A stretch of 64,000 bases of DNA from Zizania palustris (taxonomy: Eukaryota; Streptophyta; Magnoliopsida; Poales; Poaceae), in assembly GCA_019279435.1 (NCBI GenBank), contig JAAALK010000286.1, forward strand, positions 47,936,289 to 48,000,288, given 5' to 3'. Positions 45,304-56,709 of this stretch are shown here, one piece after another. The notes under the pieces are model-generated. The model ran no database searches. It saw only the letters and a program-made list of their open reading frames with translations, and was not told where the DNA came from. Within the stretch, counting starts at the first letter, position 1; each line of letters starts with the position of its first letter. A program made the position numbers and the translations under genes.

Positions 45304-45825
45304 TGTTGGGGAAAATATTTCATTCTCTAGAAGTCAAGGACATTTCCATGTCAATACAAGTAGAAGGAACGAAGTCAGAAGTTGTAGTCTCCGAAGATCC
45401 TAAAAGTATCAAGGCTCCTTTGTATTCGGAGCCCTATACAATGGAGACCTCCGCCAAGGCTTCGGCGTGATGGGGCCTTCCGAAGCCTCTTCACCCGAAG
45501 GGGTGTTGCCAACGAGGATAGAAGATTTATCTTATCACTGATTAGACTAGTCTTTTACTCTTTTACCCCTATGAAGAATATTAAACATTATCTTCTTAAT
45601 CGGTTGTAATTAGAGGGTAAAGAAGTCTTTTCCCTATGTATTCAATCTATAAATACCCCTCTTCACTCTGTAAAGGGTATCGAATACTCAGATATTCAAT
45701 ATACATTTCGAACTATCTCAAGCTATTATTCATCTCGGAGTCTTGGAATAGGTTTCTTAAACAGACACTTTGTTTGTTAAACACTTAGTTCTTTAAACCT
45801 GTTAGCGTAATTTTTTACGCAAACA
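45304..45825 (+). repeat. Solo LTR related to the young Tat gypsy
   Basis: 522 bp, TGTTGGGGAAA ... ACGCAAACA, with the same layout as the 489-bp LTR at 11799, including a TATA box (TATAAATA) near 45651 and the CCTGTTAGCGTAA end. Flanks CTAGG (45299-45303) and CTATG (45826-45830) are a 5-bp duplication with one mismatch. Confidence 0.8.
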
Positions 45826-45955
45826 CTATGATTTTTATTTATATATAATTATATAAACGGTTAATGGGTATGAGTATGAAATTAGGAACAAACATAACTT
45901 TTTAGAGTTTTTACCCGTAGGTAAATGGATAATCGGACATGATTGCCGTCCCTAG

Positions 45956-46690
45956 TCCGACTAAGTCGAGATAAGAAAAAAGATGTGAAAAATATAAAAA
46001 GAGACTATTGTTATTGAGACCCTCTATTATACAACTTACGACTTAGCCATAAACTGTGTATAAATTAAAACTTATTATCCAAATATACCACTTCCTATTC
46101 TTATTGGTAGAAAAGCTTTATTTTCGAGTTTTTTCCAAGCTTATTTGTATTTCCATGTCATCTATTGATAAAAATATTCTAAATAACAATATTATCAATT
46201 AAATACGAAACAAAAGAAATATATGTGTATTACAATATTTTTATTATACTAAAAACACAATAATCTCATATTATAGAAGCCATTTACGATATAAAATCAA
46301 AGTTTTTAAATAGCATCTTATTTAAACTATTAGTTTTAAGTTAGGTTAAAAATAATGCAAATATATATAAAAGGAGACTAATTAATATGATAGAGTAGAC
46401 AAAATATATATTTTTTTTAAAAAGGTGTCGTGTCACTTTATATGTTTCTATTTTTAAAATTGTAGAAATTAATTAAAACAATATCTTTTAGCCATCCTTT
46501 CCATCAAAAAGATACGCATGCATGCAGAATTGATTATGGACCTATTGAATGTCACACATACGGAATAGAACTGAATTTATTTTATTTCATTCTACTAATC
46601 AATCAGCCATAATAAAATATTAGAAATCAATCACCCATAGTAAAATATTCGAAATTTAGATTTAATTAGAAATCTTACCTCGCTGTAAAA
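45956..46690. other. AT-rich intergenic
   Basis: No gene or clear repeat structure seen. Confidence 0.5.
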
Positions 46691-47020
46691 TAACTGTTCC
46701 AGAGATCCAATAAAATGTTAAATTTTAACCTGTGTCACGTCGGATGTTTGTACATTAATTTGAAGAACTAAACGTGAAATAATTATAAAAATAATTGCAA
46801 AATCGAAAAAAAATTCACGAGACGAATTTATTAAGCCTAATTAATCCATAATTAGCAAATATTTATTGTAGCATCACATTGTCAAATCACGCCGCAATTA
46901 GACTAATTAGATTTGTCTCGTGAATAATTCACCAATTATAATGTATTTTTAAATAATTTATATTTAATACTACAAAATAAAATCTAAATAAAAATTTTAA
47001 GCCCGATCGAAACAACCCAG
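46691..47020. mobile_element. Tourist-like MITE, degraded ends
   Basis: Internal arms match the family at 24830 and 59858 (GTCACGTCGGATGTTTG, ACGAGACGAATTTATTAAG, GTCTCGTGAATAATTC). The terminal GGGTGTTTGG is decayed to CTGTTCC / GAAACAACCC. Confidence 0.6.
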
Positions 47021-47386
47021 AGTTTGTAAAAAACAGTATAATAAAATATCGAAAATTCAAAACTATGAGCACTGACACAGCATTCCAACGTGCATTTGCA
47101 TCCACAGGTTACAACGCCTAGAAATTTGTGCTCACGTGGGACCATATCACAAACAGATTGAGCCAATCACGCGCAGCTCGTCCCACGCTAGTGCGCGAGG
47201 GGGGCGGCGGCGGCTAGGTCAGCTAGGTTTTTTGGGTTGCGTTCCGCCCCTACCGGGCCGAGATGGGCCGGACGGCCCAGAAATCTTGGGCCCATGACGA
47301 CGGCGGAAAATATCTCGCCCTCGGGATCCTTATCCTCCGCTCCACCCGGGGCGCCGTCCGATCCGATCAGGACGGCGAGCGCGGCC
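47021..47386. other. Promoter region of the GRP gene
   Basis: GC-rich from 47170. Contains GGGCCGAGATGGGCCGG and CTTGGGCCCATG, a cluster of site II (GGGCC/GGCCCA) motifs typical of highly expressed plant housekeeping genes. Confidence 0.5.
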
Positions 47387-47395
47387 TATAAAAGG
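47387..47395 (+). promoter_or_regulatory. TATA box of the GRP gene
   Basis: TATAAAAGG, 123 bp before the ATG at 47510. Confidence 0.75.
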
Positions 47396-47509
47396 AGGGG
47401 GGTAGGGCAACCATTTCTTCCCGTGCTTTCTTGAGGTGGGTTGGCTTCTCCTCCCCCTCTTACCGTTTGTTCCCCTGGTTCCGGTTCGTTCTAGGGTTTA
47501 GTGGGAAGG

Positions 47510-48255
47510 ATGGCGGCGTCGGATGTTGAGTTCCGCTGCTTCGTCGGAGGCCTCGCCTGGGCCACCGATGACCGCTCCCTCGAGTCCGCCTTCTCGTCGT
47601 ACGGCGAGATCCTCGACTCCAAGGTTCGTTCCTTTTTTCCATTTCGCACGATTTCTCGGGGGTTTTGACCATCTTTTGGTGGTTTGTTTCTCGTCTGGTT
47701 GCCGTGTTGTCTCGTTCCGGGGCTAGATCTGTGCTTATTTGATTCGTTATTTGGTTCATCTGTGCTTCGATCTATGACTTTTTACGGTTTTGTAGGGTTT
47801 TGGTGTTGCTATGCTTTCGTGGGTCGTAGATCTAGGGTTTTTGCACGATGTTTTGGTGTTTTATGTTTTGTTTTAGTGTAGATCTAAATTCTATGTGGTT
47901 TTGCGCGCAGATCATCAACGACAGGGAGACGGGGAGGTCCCGTGGCTTCGGCTTCGTCACCTTCTCCTCCGAGCAGTCGATGCGCGACGCCATCGAGGGC
48001 ATGAACGGCAAGGAGCTTGACGGCCGCAACATCACCGTCAACGAGGCCCAGTCTCGCCGCTCCGGCGGTGGCGGTGGTGGCGGTGGCGGCTACGGCCAGC
48101 GTCGTGAGGGCGGCTACGGAGGAGGTGGTGGCGGCGGCTACGGCCAGCGCCGCGAGGGAGGCGGCGGCGGCTACGGTGGTGGCGGCGGCAGCCGCGGCTA
48201 CGGTGGCAGCCGTGGCGGGTACGGTGACGACTCCGGCGGGAACTGGAGGAACTGA
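47510..48255 (+). CDS. Glycine-rich RNA-binding protein (GRP7/8 class)
   Basis: Two exons, 47510-47623 and 47911-48255, joining in phase 0; 152 residues. One RRM: RNP2 CFVGGL at residues 10-15 and RNP1 RGFGFVTF at 49-56. The C-terminus from about residue 90 is a Gly-rich low-complexity tail with GGYGQRREGG and GGYGG repeats, ending GGNWRN. These proteins bind RNA and affect splicing, cold response, flowering and circadian timing in plants. The single intron splits the RRM after ILDSK, the conserved position; Arabidopsis GRP7 regulates itself by alternative splicing of this intron, which might happen here. The C-terminal repeats may stabilise phase separation. No defects are seen. Confidence 0.95.
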
Positions 48256-49226
48256 TTGGTGGGGCCCCTCGTGGCCAGTTATCCTAGTTACCATCTCATC
48301 TTATCATCTTCTACCTCGTGGTCGTTTGTTTCGCGTGTCCCCCCGTGGCTCTCGGCTATATGCTCGAGTAGCCTCTATCGCTTAGAGTTATGTCCCTGAA
48401 TCCGTCATGTTTACCGTGTGTCCGCTTCGATCCGCTCTGTTAAATCATATTGAAGGAAAAAAGAGTGAGCAAGTTTTGTTCGCATATCGGTTTGTTCAAC
48501 TTTTTTCTCTGCCGTGACGCAAAGCAATTGCTTTCTCAAAAGTCGCACGACTCCCCAAACGATCTGAAGCTTGTAAATTGTTCGTTCGATGAGCACGTTT
48601 GCGAAAAGTATCACAGGGGAAGGATGGCCGTTCTAGACTTATGTAAATGGCAATTGCTACCCTGTGAGAAGTTACAAATACCAACTAACTATACCATTCA
48701 CTACAATCAATTCGCACTGGCCACTGGGATGCACAGGGAGATGTTTTGCCAAACGCTTTCTACAATGTAAGATTTCAGATTAAGCGGCTCACATAACCTT
48801 GTAACGCTCATAAAACAAATGAAGCTCCAAGGTAACTTGATGTTACAGCAACTCTTTTCCTCATCCAACCATAGTTGCTTCTACAAGGATATCAGTTCAG
48901 CCATTATGCAATGGATTATGCCATGTTATGCAGTGGAGTTTCATGGGTTCTGATTTTAGTTCCATCTGTTCTGACTTCTTAGATAATGCACAAGGGAGCA
49001 TTAATGGACAACTATGACCCTCTAGAAATATCTTAAGGTATTATTGGGGTACCCAAATGGATTTTAATGTCAAAAGAAGCTTTTGCTGAATATTCAACAT
49101 TTTTTTGAAACATAGGACAAGAATAAGGAATAATGTGATTAACTGTAAACTAATATTGCAAAATAAGTATACCAGAAAACTACTAGGTCCTTCTAGAGTT
49201 CTAAGCTTATTTTGCAGAAAATCATG
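48256..49226. other. 3' UTR of GRP gene and spacer
   Basis: No recognisable gene. ORFs of about 100 codons near 48450-48770 lack domains. Confidence 0.45.
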
Positions 49227-49704
49227 TACAATATAGGGTGTGTTTAGTTGAGCTCTGACTGAGAAAAAGCTACCGTGGGCTGTGGAAAAACTGTTGTGGA
49301 AAGTCAGCTGTGAGAAATCTGAAAATCATTTGGCTGAAACAGCTGTAAACAAACTACTTTAAGCTGTGAGTTATGTAAAAAATTCAATTTATGAAATTTT
49401 GTACGGCTGTATAAAATTTAAAATGTCAATTTATGAAATTTTATATAGTTGTATGAAATTTGAAATGTCAACTTATTGAATTTTGTATGGTTGTATGAAA
49501 TTTGAAATGTCAACTTATAGAAAATTTTGTATGGTTACGAAACCAAAAGCCACAGAAAACAAGTCTGGAGGAGCTTTCACATTTTCACTGCACCAAAAAC
49601 TGTTTTTACTAAAAGCTGCTGACTTAAAATATGCCATTTGGTTTGGCTTTTGGCTTCCAGGAAGCAAAGGCCGCTCCCGAAAGCCAAACCAAAGGGACCC
49701 ATAG
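49227..49704. mobile_element. Probable MITE enclosing a 42-bp tandem repeat
   Basis: Left GTGTGTTTAGTTGAGCTC and right GCCAAACCAAAGGGACCC look like partial inverted ends. Inside, a 42-bp unit beginning CAATTTATGAAATTTTG repeats at 49385, 49427, 49469 and 49511 (3.6 copies). Confidence 0.45.
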
Positions 49705-50212
49705 AATGCTTGATAGATCCTGATGACTGAAATATGCTTGCTTATTTGCAAACATCAGTAATGAAGCTCCTGCTAGTCACCGGCAAATAAAAGTATAAAG
49801 CATCACTCATTGAAGAATATGGTTCAGAAAGGGTGAAACTGCAAAGCTAAATGCTGAATAGATGATTAGTTTTCAGTGCTGCATTTCAACTATGAACATA
49901 ATAGTTAAGTAAACATTGCACGTCTATTTAGAGGTACAAGTCAAAATGTAGAAGTTGACAAGAGTAAGTTCATTACGAGCTAACAAGAGTAAGCTGAAAA
50001 ATAGAGGTACAAGTCAAATGTAGAAGCTAAATAACATAGTTTGTCCACAATGCCTCGAGCACAATGTCCAATTGGAGAGAATCAATCCACTTTTTGATTA
50101 TAGACAGATAATCTTAAAACTATAGAAAAGGAACAATCATACTTCATACTAAGCAGCAGTCATCAAAGGACACAATTTGTCACTGTCATTAGATGGCCCA
50201 GAAATAGTACCT
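49705..50212. other. Intergenic, no gene seen
   Basis: Ordinary AT-rich sequence. The motif AGAGGTACAAGTCAAA occurs twice (about 49930 and 50003) with a following TGTAGAAG. Confidence 0.4.
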
Positions 50213-51735
50213 CTTCTTACAGGAGATTGTGGAGTTCAGCATGACAATCGTCAAGCCACCTGATGTCTGAACTATCAACCACCCAAACTAGCCCATCAGT
50301 TTGCTCAAAGTAATTCCTCCAAGGCTCCAGTAAGATCGGATTGTCTTCTGTCCATCGACATCCCATATGTTCAAAGAGTATCTGCCACAATCACAAAACA
50401 ACTATTATTCATTGATTACCACCTGCAGGCTGCAGTAATTGTTATGCCTAGTGTTTTGGCTGATGCATCAATGAGGGGCTGCACTGAACATGAGACTTTT
50501 ATCTACATTTGTTGTGAGTAGAATGTGACTACATCACTTCTTCTTAAAAGCCTTTTAATCTCAAACAAGTTTGGATAGCCTAGAGTTGAAACCCAAACTC
50601 AGGTTTCATTTCTACTTGAATGGCTAGGTTTTTCATTGGCTTGTCAACGCCAAGCCTATCATAACCTTTTAGGGGAAAGGAACCCAGTCCCCTCCTTTAC
50701 CAGGGGCTATGTTGAGACTACACCACAATGCACTAAAAACTACAGCCCTTCTGACAGAAGAAATGCAATCCAGGGGAAAACCTTATAGGTTACTTTACCA
50801 AAGCCCATAACTCACTCTAATTAGTTGCAGTACTACTCAAATTAGGTGCAGTACTAACTGCCTCTTCAGTTAAGTTTTTGCTGTGCTGAGGGATCTAGCT
50901 CCTTGCATGTAATTTCTCGTACATTCTTCTAATTTAATGTGAATTGGCATGTTGATACCTTCAAAACCATAAGATTCCCGTTTTGAATGGAGCAACAGGA
51001 AAACTGAACAATCAGATCGCTATCCTATGCCTTTTTATTTCACAATTTAACAAACTTTAATATTGTTCTGGCCTCTGGGTATATATGAATTCTTGAATTT
51101 CTCCCTTGCTGCAAGGTTTTGTCCAAAATATGTCCTATAGACCATTTTGATAGACAAAAAGGATAAATCCAAGATCCATGTATTACATTTTTTAAAAAGA
51201 GAAACTATTGTCATGTGGGTGCTCACTACATTGTATCAGTTGAAAGGTCATATAAGCATAAAATGCAGACTTGTGAGTTCGAGCATACTTCTGATGCCAC
51301 AAAACTATATCAATGATGCAATGTGTCACTTCCATTTGAGAGTTATGTGCATCATTCATAGTGCAGAAATAAAAGGCTAGCTGAACAAAAAGAGGTAGGG
51401 GGGGACTCATACTTGTGAACCTGATGGTCTTGATGTTGAAGCCGAGGGTGGGGCGGATCTTGATGACACTAGTATCCTCCCCGTTGATCTTGAGCACTAT
51501 CGTCGTCTTGCCGGAGCTGTCCAACCCCCTGAGGCGAACCCATAGACCCCACATAGCATCAGACACGAAAAATCATGTAAACTCTAGAACGAACCAAGAC
51601 ACCAACTGATCAAGCGCTAGAGATCCGAATCCAATCATGGGCGCCCACAGAATCGAACCGAAAAAAACGAGGACAAAGGGAACCTACACCATGAGGACGC
51701 GCACCCCCCTTCTCCTGATTGCTGAGCAGCCCCAT
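50213..51735 (-). pseudogene. ARL2 (TITAN5-type) GTPase pseudogene, introns retained
   Basis: Three exons are visible: 51735-51690, 51528-51413 and about 50381-50213. The N-terminus MGLLS is followed by a shortened helix (bases missing). Exon 2 carries the G1 loop GLDSSGKTTIVLKINGEDTSVI and GFNIKTI, with two or three residues inserted before PTLGFN. Exon 3 begins YSLNIWDV, but the switch II Gly is Asp (DVDGQ rather than DVGGQ). An 8-base duplication CCTTGGAG at 50317-50330 shifts the frame, and TAA (50217-50219) replaces a Lys codon in LLKEE. Later exons are not seen. ARL2 is a tubulin-folding cofactor regulator needed in plant embryogenesis. Retained introns imply DNA duplication, not reverse transcription. 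It is dead as read. Confidence 0.82.
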
Positions 51736-51837
51736 CTGACTCTGAGAAAACCCGCCGCCTCCGGCGGAAGCGCAAGGCGAGGGAAGAAGCGCCTGACGAT
51801 TGGAGAATGGGTTGCTTCTGCTTCTGGGTCAAGCAAG

Positions 51838-51930
51838 GCCCATGGGCTCTGGTGAGATTTCGTTTAAAATGGGCCGGGCCTGAATGGGCCGGCATATATG
51901 GGCCTGAATGGCCGGCCTATATGGGCCTGA
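51838..51930. promoter_or_regulatory. Site II (TGGGCC) cluster
   Basis: GGCCCATGGG and four or more copies of ATGGGCC in a short tandem repeat with a period of about 24 bases. It lies upstream of the ARL2 pseudogene start and resembles the promoter motif of plant housekeeping genes. Confidence 0.45.
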
Positions 51931-52089
51931 CTAAAATGTGTAACTACCATTTTCGTGGGTAATTAATTATTCATACATTGGACAGGAAAATTAGTGGGTA
52001 ATTAATATTCGATGCAAACTGTTGCATAGCATTCGTATGAGTACTTTTGATAGCAATATTTTCAATTTAGAATCTACAAATTCTTCTCA
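51931..52089. other. Spacer
   Basis: AT-rich; nothing recognised. Confidence 0.4.
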
Positions 52090-52560
52090 GAATATCGCCG
52101 GCACAAGTAATTTTCTCTCGCAGGCGTTAAATCTTCAAATGCATATTTGGAAATATAAATAATTTAAAATTTTAAAAATTCACTAAAAAGTTCAATATAT
52201 CATCGAGATCTACAATTCGTAGATAAAGCTTGTCTCCGTCCGACCACCTATGAAATAGTTAAAATTTCACGAATATATAGTGTTTTAAGTTGAATCTTCA
52301 ATCGAGTATTTGTGCCTCTAAACCATCTCAAATGAAAAGCTTTTAACTACAAAGTTGTATATCTCGTCGAGATCTACAACTTTCATATAATTTTTTTCCA
52401 TTTAACTTTATATGAAAAGTTTTCATTTTTAAAAAACAGCGGCTATTTTTTTCTATCGACTGTCTACGGAATTTTTTTAATAGACGGTTCTCTTAAAGAC
52501 CTGTCTCTAAAATAGTAATTTCATATTTAGTCTTCAGTCTTAAAACGAATATTTAGGGTT
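52090..52560. mobile_element. Possible CACTA interior remnant
   Basis: Contains GAGATCTACAACTTTCAT and its inverse-like partner AAGTTGTATATCTCGTCGAG, strings usual in grass CACTA non-coding arms. No ends are seen. Confidence 0.35.
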
Positions 52561-52618
52561 CTAAATAGAGTAGTGTAATCAACTAAGTTAATTACATGTC
52601 AGTTGGTGGCTAATCTAA

Positions 52619-52964
52619 GATCCCGTTTGAATTTTACTAATAGTTAGTAACTAAAAATAGTTTTACTCTATCCAAACAATACAACCTCGGTAAACTAACT
52701 ATTAGCTCCTAGCTAATTAATGGTTAGTCTATTAGTTCACAAAAGTTAACTAATTTAAGCTAATACGAGTCCTTGACTATTTTGTCCCTTTAGACTATTG
52801 TAGCACCGCACAATTATCATAGGAGGAGTAAAATTGACTTTAGTTATCCATTAGTCCAAAATATCCAAATAGAAGCGGACTAGTTTTTAACAAACTAATT
52901 GTTAACTACCTAACAATTAATTTTATCTATTAGTCGATTATTAATAGTCCATCCAAATAGACCC
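52619..52964. mobile_element. Tourist-like MITE, second family
   Basis: 346 bp with degenerate inverted ends GATCCCGTTTGAAT / ATCCAAATAGACCC, flanked by TAA (52616-52618 and 52965-52967). Internal ACTAATAGTTAG-type repeats pair with each other. Confidence 0.6.
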
Positions 52965-53353
52965 TAACTAGCGGTCATTATGCTAGATTATATGCATGCA
53001 CACTTTAATTTTGAGTCATATCCATAAGATCCTTCGCCACGCTGCCCGTCGATTACCACACCACCGGCGCTGCCGATCACTATGCCTCCACTGCCGCCGA
53101 TCACCACACCACCACTGCCGCCTATCAATCCACCCACACCACCATCGCCAATCATCACGCTCCCACCGCCACTAACCACATCATCAACATGTCTAATCTC
53201 GTCAACATCCAAGCAACCTTGGCTGCTATAATGGCCCAGCTCCGAGATCTCTCCACCACCGTCGAAACTTTAGGGACCGACGTCCAAACCCTATATACCA
53301 AGACTACCGGTACTTCACAAGCAATCTAGCGCCCCGCATACTAGAACTCGCCC

Positions 53354-53629
53354 TTGCCACTCAATCGGCCATCACTAACTGTGTGCCCTGATGATAGACC
53401 GTCGCGGTTCCAAAAGATGGATTTCCCCAAGTATGATGGTAAGGGCAACCCGTTGTCGTTCATTAACCGTTGTGAGTCGTACTTCCACCAACAACACATC
53501 ATAGAGGAAGAGAAAGTATGGATGGCTTCCTACAATCTTCTTGATGCCGCACAACTATGGTACATGCTAATCGAGAAGGATGAAGGAACTCCAATGTGGC
53601 GACAATTCTCAAAGCTCCTGAATTCGTAA
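53354..53629 (+). pseudogene. Gypsy gag fragment
   Basis: 91-codon frame with the retrotransposon gag core motif (KMDFPKYDGKGNP, then VWMASYNLLDAAQLWY). It packages RNA in intact elements; here it stops early and has lost its C-terminus and knuckle. Confidence 0.75.
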
Positions 53630-53804
53630 TCAGTGTGTCACCACCCTGGCCCTGACTCCAACAACAACACAACATCAAGATCATAGCCTCCTGCCCACAC
53701 CACCGGCCCACTTGGCACTCCCAGTGTCGTTCCCACCATCGACCTCTATGACTACACCGGTCACAATGGCGAAACGACCGATAAAATGATTGTTTTAGGC
53801 AGAG

Positions 53805-54296
53805 GTGGAAGAACGTCATCGCCTTAGGCTCTACTTCAACTGCAATGAGAAATATGGTCCTGGCCACTACAAGGTTTGCCTGCGCATATTCCTCCTCAAC
53901 TTGGCCATCAACGACGACTCCACACCAACCGACCACACGAACACCGAGCCACAGATCGCTCTACACGTCATCACTAGTGTCCGTCCAAGTGAAATAATGC
54001 AAGTGCATGCGCAAATGGGTAGCACCTCGCTTCTTGCCCTCCTCGACTCGAGTGCCACCCACAACATCATCTCCGAGAAGGCAGTCGATCTTACAACCCT
54101 ACATCGACTCCCTCACGACCATTTGCATGTCAAGTTGGCCACCGGTGAGCACATGTCGTGCCTAGGCGTGTGCCACAACACTGTTTTCAATATCGGCGAT
54201 GAAGAATTCCAAGGAGATTTCTATGCACTGCTCCGGGTTGACTACGACCTAGTTGTGGGAACAAATTATAGCATCACTCGAGGCGATCACCTGTGA
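53805..54296 (+). pseudogene. Gypsy protease fragment
   Basis: 163 codons. The protease motif reads LLALLDSSATHNIIS where LLDSGATHNFIS is usual, so the Asp-Ser-Gly active site has Gly changed to Ser. It ends with LVVGTNYS, close to the start of the usual LGTDWL linker. RT is missing after this. Confidence 0.7.
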
Positions 54297-54445
54297 TTTT
54301 AGTACACTCTCTATGTCCTTTCTGCATAGGGGTCATAGGGTTTCCTAGAGAAGCTTCTCCAGTCCACCACATTAGAAGACGCCGACAGTACCTCGCCTGC
54401 TCTGCCAGCTCGAGGATGAGCTGTTCTTCAAAGAAGGGGGGGAGA

Positions 54446-54840
54446 TGTCATGAGCTGCCATGGCTGGCTTGGGCTAGCCACAACCTCGATCCATTCAAGG
54501 ACCAGTCGGCTCATGCTAGAGATTCAGATTTCTTATTAGAGTAGATTGTTTATTAGTTAAAGAATAGTTTCTTTGTTAGTTAAGATTAGGTTTCTATTTT
54601 GAGTAGGATTCCTTGTTAATTAGTTTTATCTGTTAGAACTTATAAATATAGTTGTAAACCTTTTGGACATAATTAAGAAAGAAATAAAGACTAGTCTACA
54701 ATCTCTACTTTGGTTCTCTAAAGTCTCTCCATTCTCCAACGTAGCTCGACAAGAAATTAACTCCGTGCCAATCTATATCCTGCTGCTATGATCTACGCAG
54801 TAAAGGACCTCCTACTACCCTAGAGGTACGCCCTTGACAC
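54446..54840 (+). repeat. Gypsy 3' LTR, right end approximate
   Basis: Starts TGTCATGAGCTGCC directly after the polypurine tract and has TTATAAATATAG near 54639. The end was not fixed; no CA end with a duplication was found. Confidence 0.5.
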
Positions 54841-55037
54841 GTACACATATACACACACTTACATTTGTATGTTTAGAAGATGATGCGTAGTTAACGCTAT
54901 TAGCATGGTCACGAAAGGAAGCTGTGCAGTGCCATATATTGTTGGTTGGGCCGGGTAAAGCAGTACTCCCTCCCTTTCAAAGCTAATTACAACGTAACGA
55001 AGAGCAGCAACTGCTGGTACACTGCAATATTATCTAG

Positions 55038-55079
<42 letters not shown>

Positions 55080-55091
55080 AATGTTATCCTA
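54841..55091. other. Spacer with (TA)n microsatellite
   Basis: (TA)n of about 36 bp at 55041-55076; no gene. Confidence 0.7.
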
Positions 55092-55410
55092 CATCACGGG
55101 TGTATCATATCTATTCTACTGAGAAATCTATTACTGAAAAAAAGTAGTACTCAATTGTTATTCTACTGAAAAAATCCACTACTAAAATTAGTCGGTGTAG
55201 AATAACTATTCTACACACGTAGGTAGAATTGCATGCATGAATATGCATGTCATCACGGGTGTATCATATCTATTCTACTGAGAAATCTATTACTGAAAAA
55301 AGTAGTACTCAATTGTTATTCTACTGAAAAAATCCACTACTGAAAGTAGTCGGTGTAGAATAGCTATTCTACAGACGTAGGGTAGAATTGCATACATGAA
55401 TATGCATGTG
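55092..55410. repeat. 159-bp tandem duplication
   Basis: CATCACGGGTGTATCATATC begins at 55092 and again at 55251. The two copies are about 95% identical by eye and end near GAATATGCATGT. Each copy has internal TTCTACTGA repeats. Confidence 0.85.
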
Positions 55411-56709
55411 TGCTACATCATATCATTATATCATATACAAATAGGATGTGATGTTTGGTACATGCATGCATGCATGCGAAAGCCAAAAGGTGTGGGTGGA
55501 ATTTGGCCGCGTGTTTTTGTGGTTACCGAAAAGTTCGAGATCGATAACGGTTACTGAAAAAATTTGATTAAATTTTATATTTCAAAATTTGAATTCAGAT
55601 CAGTTCGCTAGACGATTTCAAATGTGATTACCGTGATATGTGCTTCGCTGGTTCAGTAACCGCGCGCGTTATGTCATGGTTACCGAACAGGTTTGGTTAA
55701 CCTGTCTCAAGTGGAATATTCTTAAAAAATGTTGAACGATGCGATTCTACCAAACTGGTATATCGGAGGATTCAGAGCCATCCAATTTTTAGTTTTGATG
55801 TTGTGGTTTCTTCTATCTGCGGTTCGAGTGAGTTTAATTTTGGTTAGAAATTAAACTTCAAATGATTTTTATAAACTATTTATCCAATTTATGATATTGT
55901 TATATTTATTATAATTAAATCTATAAGATAAAATCTCATGCAATTATGTTTTAATAATTAATAAAATATATATGACAACCTTGTCCTGAATTATATCAAA
56001 ACAAAAATGGCTTACCGTGCACCGTCCAAAGATGTAACACAAATTTTTTTAAGCTATTATCTTTACATGTTTGTCATATGTATATATATATGTACATTCC
56101 TCGGTCTAATATTTTATATCCCTTGCAGTTCACGGCCTCTTGTTTCACCTTAAAAATTATAATAATCTAACTTAATTTCATAGACTAAAATAAATAGTTT
56201 AAATTAATTTATTATACTAGCTTATTATAATATATAATACATATTATTATAACAATCCAATAAACAAGTTTAGCCTAGCTTATTTTTATAAGCTGAATTA
56301 CTATAGCTCTAAATTGAAACACATTAACCTAATTCCACATCTCATTCTGATTTACTCTAGCTAGATTCATCACTCATATATCACTGTAATTAACTAAAAT
56401 CACCCGGTCGATGAGATCTGGAATATATGGATGGTCGATCAATTATGATGTCCTTGGCGACTGATCATTAGCATACAAAAAAGGAGCAATATAATTCTTG
56501 CATGCGGTCCTTGAATTGCATGAAACATTTCAGGTGTATTCGATCGTAACTGCAATTCAGCGCGTGTAATTCCCCTCCTTGCTTGTGCAGTCATATGGCT
56601 CGGCCGTTTCCTTTCCTTCTCTGTTGTTTTTTTTGCACGTGTGCATGTGTCATGGCATCTCTCCATCTTTACCTACTCTGGATTGGAGCAATTTTTTCAT
56701 GTAAATTTC
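55411..56709. other. AT-rich intergenic
   Basis: No gene recognised. Confidence 0.5.

Larger units (their letters stand above)
38941..45955. mobile_element. hAT-like TAGGGATGG repeat, copy 2, interrupted by nested LTRs
   Basis: Left end TAGGGATGGTAATC at 38941 and right end GATTGCCGTCCCTA at 45942-45955 are inverted (12 of 14 match). Removing the three inserted LTR blocks leaves an element of about 0.7 kb: 38941-39435, 45228-45303 and 45831-45955. The 8-bp flanks (GTCTTGGT, GTCCGACT) match poorly, so the end assignment is moderate. Confidence 0.5.
52990..54840 (+). mobile_element. Deleted Ty3/gypsy remnant with 3' LTR
   Basis: Gag, protease and the last bases of pol are kept, while the RT-RNase H-integrase core is deleted. 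The N-terminal gag (53190 on; MSNLVNIQATLAAI) is cut by a stop near 53327. It is followed by the gag core DFPKYDGKGNPLSFINRCE at about 53419-53475, then the protease. The pol end QLEDELFF-like (near 54405) and AGAAGGGGGGAGA polypurine tract lead into an LTR at 54446. Frame breaks are numerous. Confidence 0.75.

Noticed and set aside
47884..48385. Ala/Val-rich ORFs on both strands
   Set aside because: Frame shadows of the Gly-rich repeats of the RNA-binding protein.
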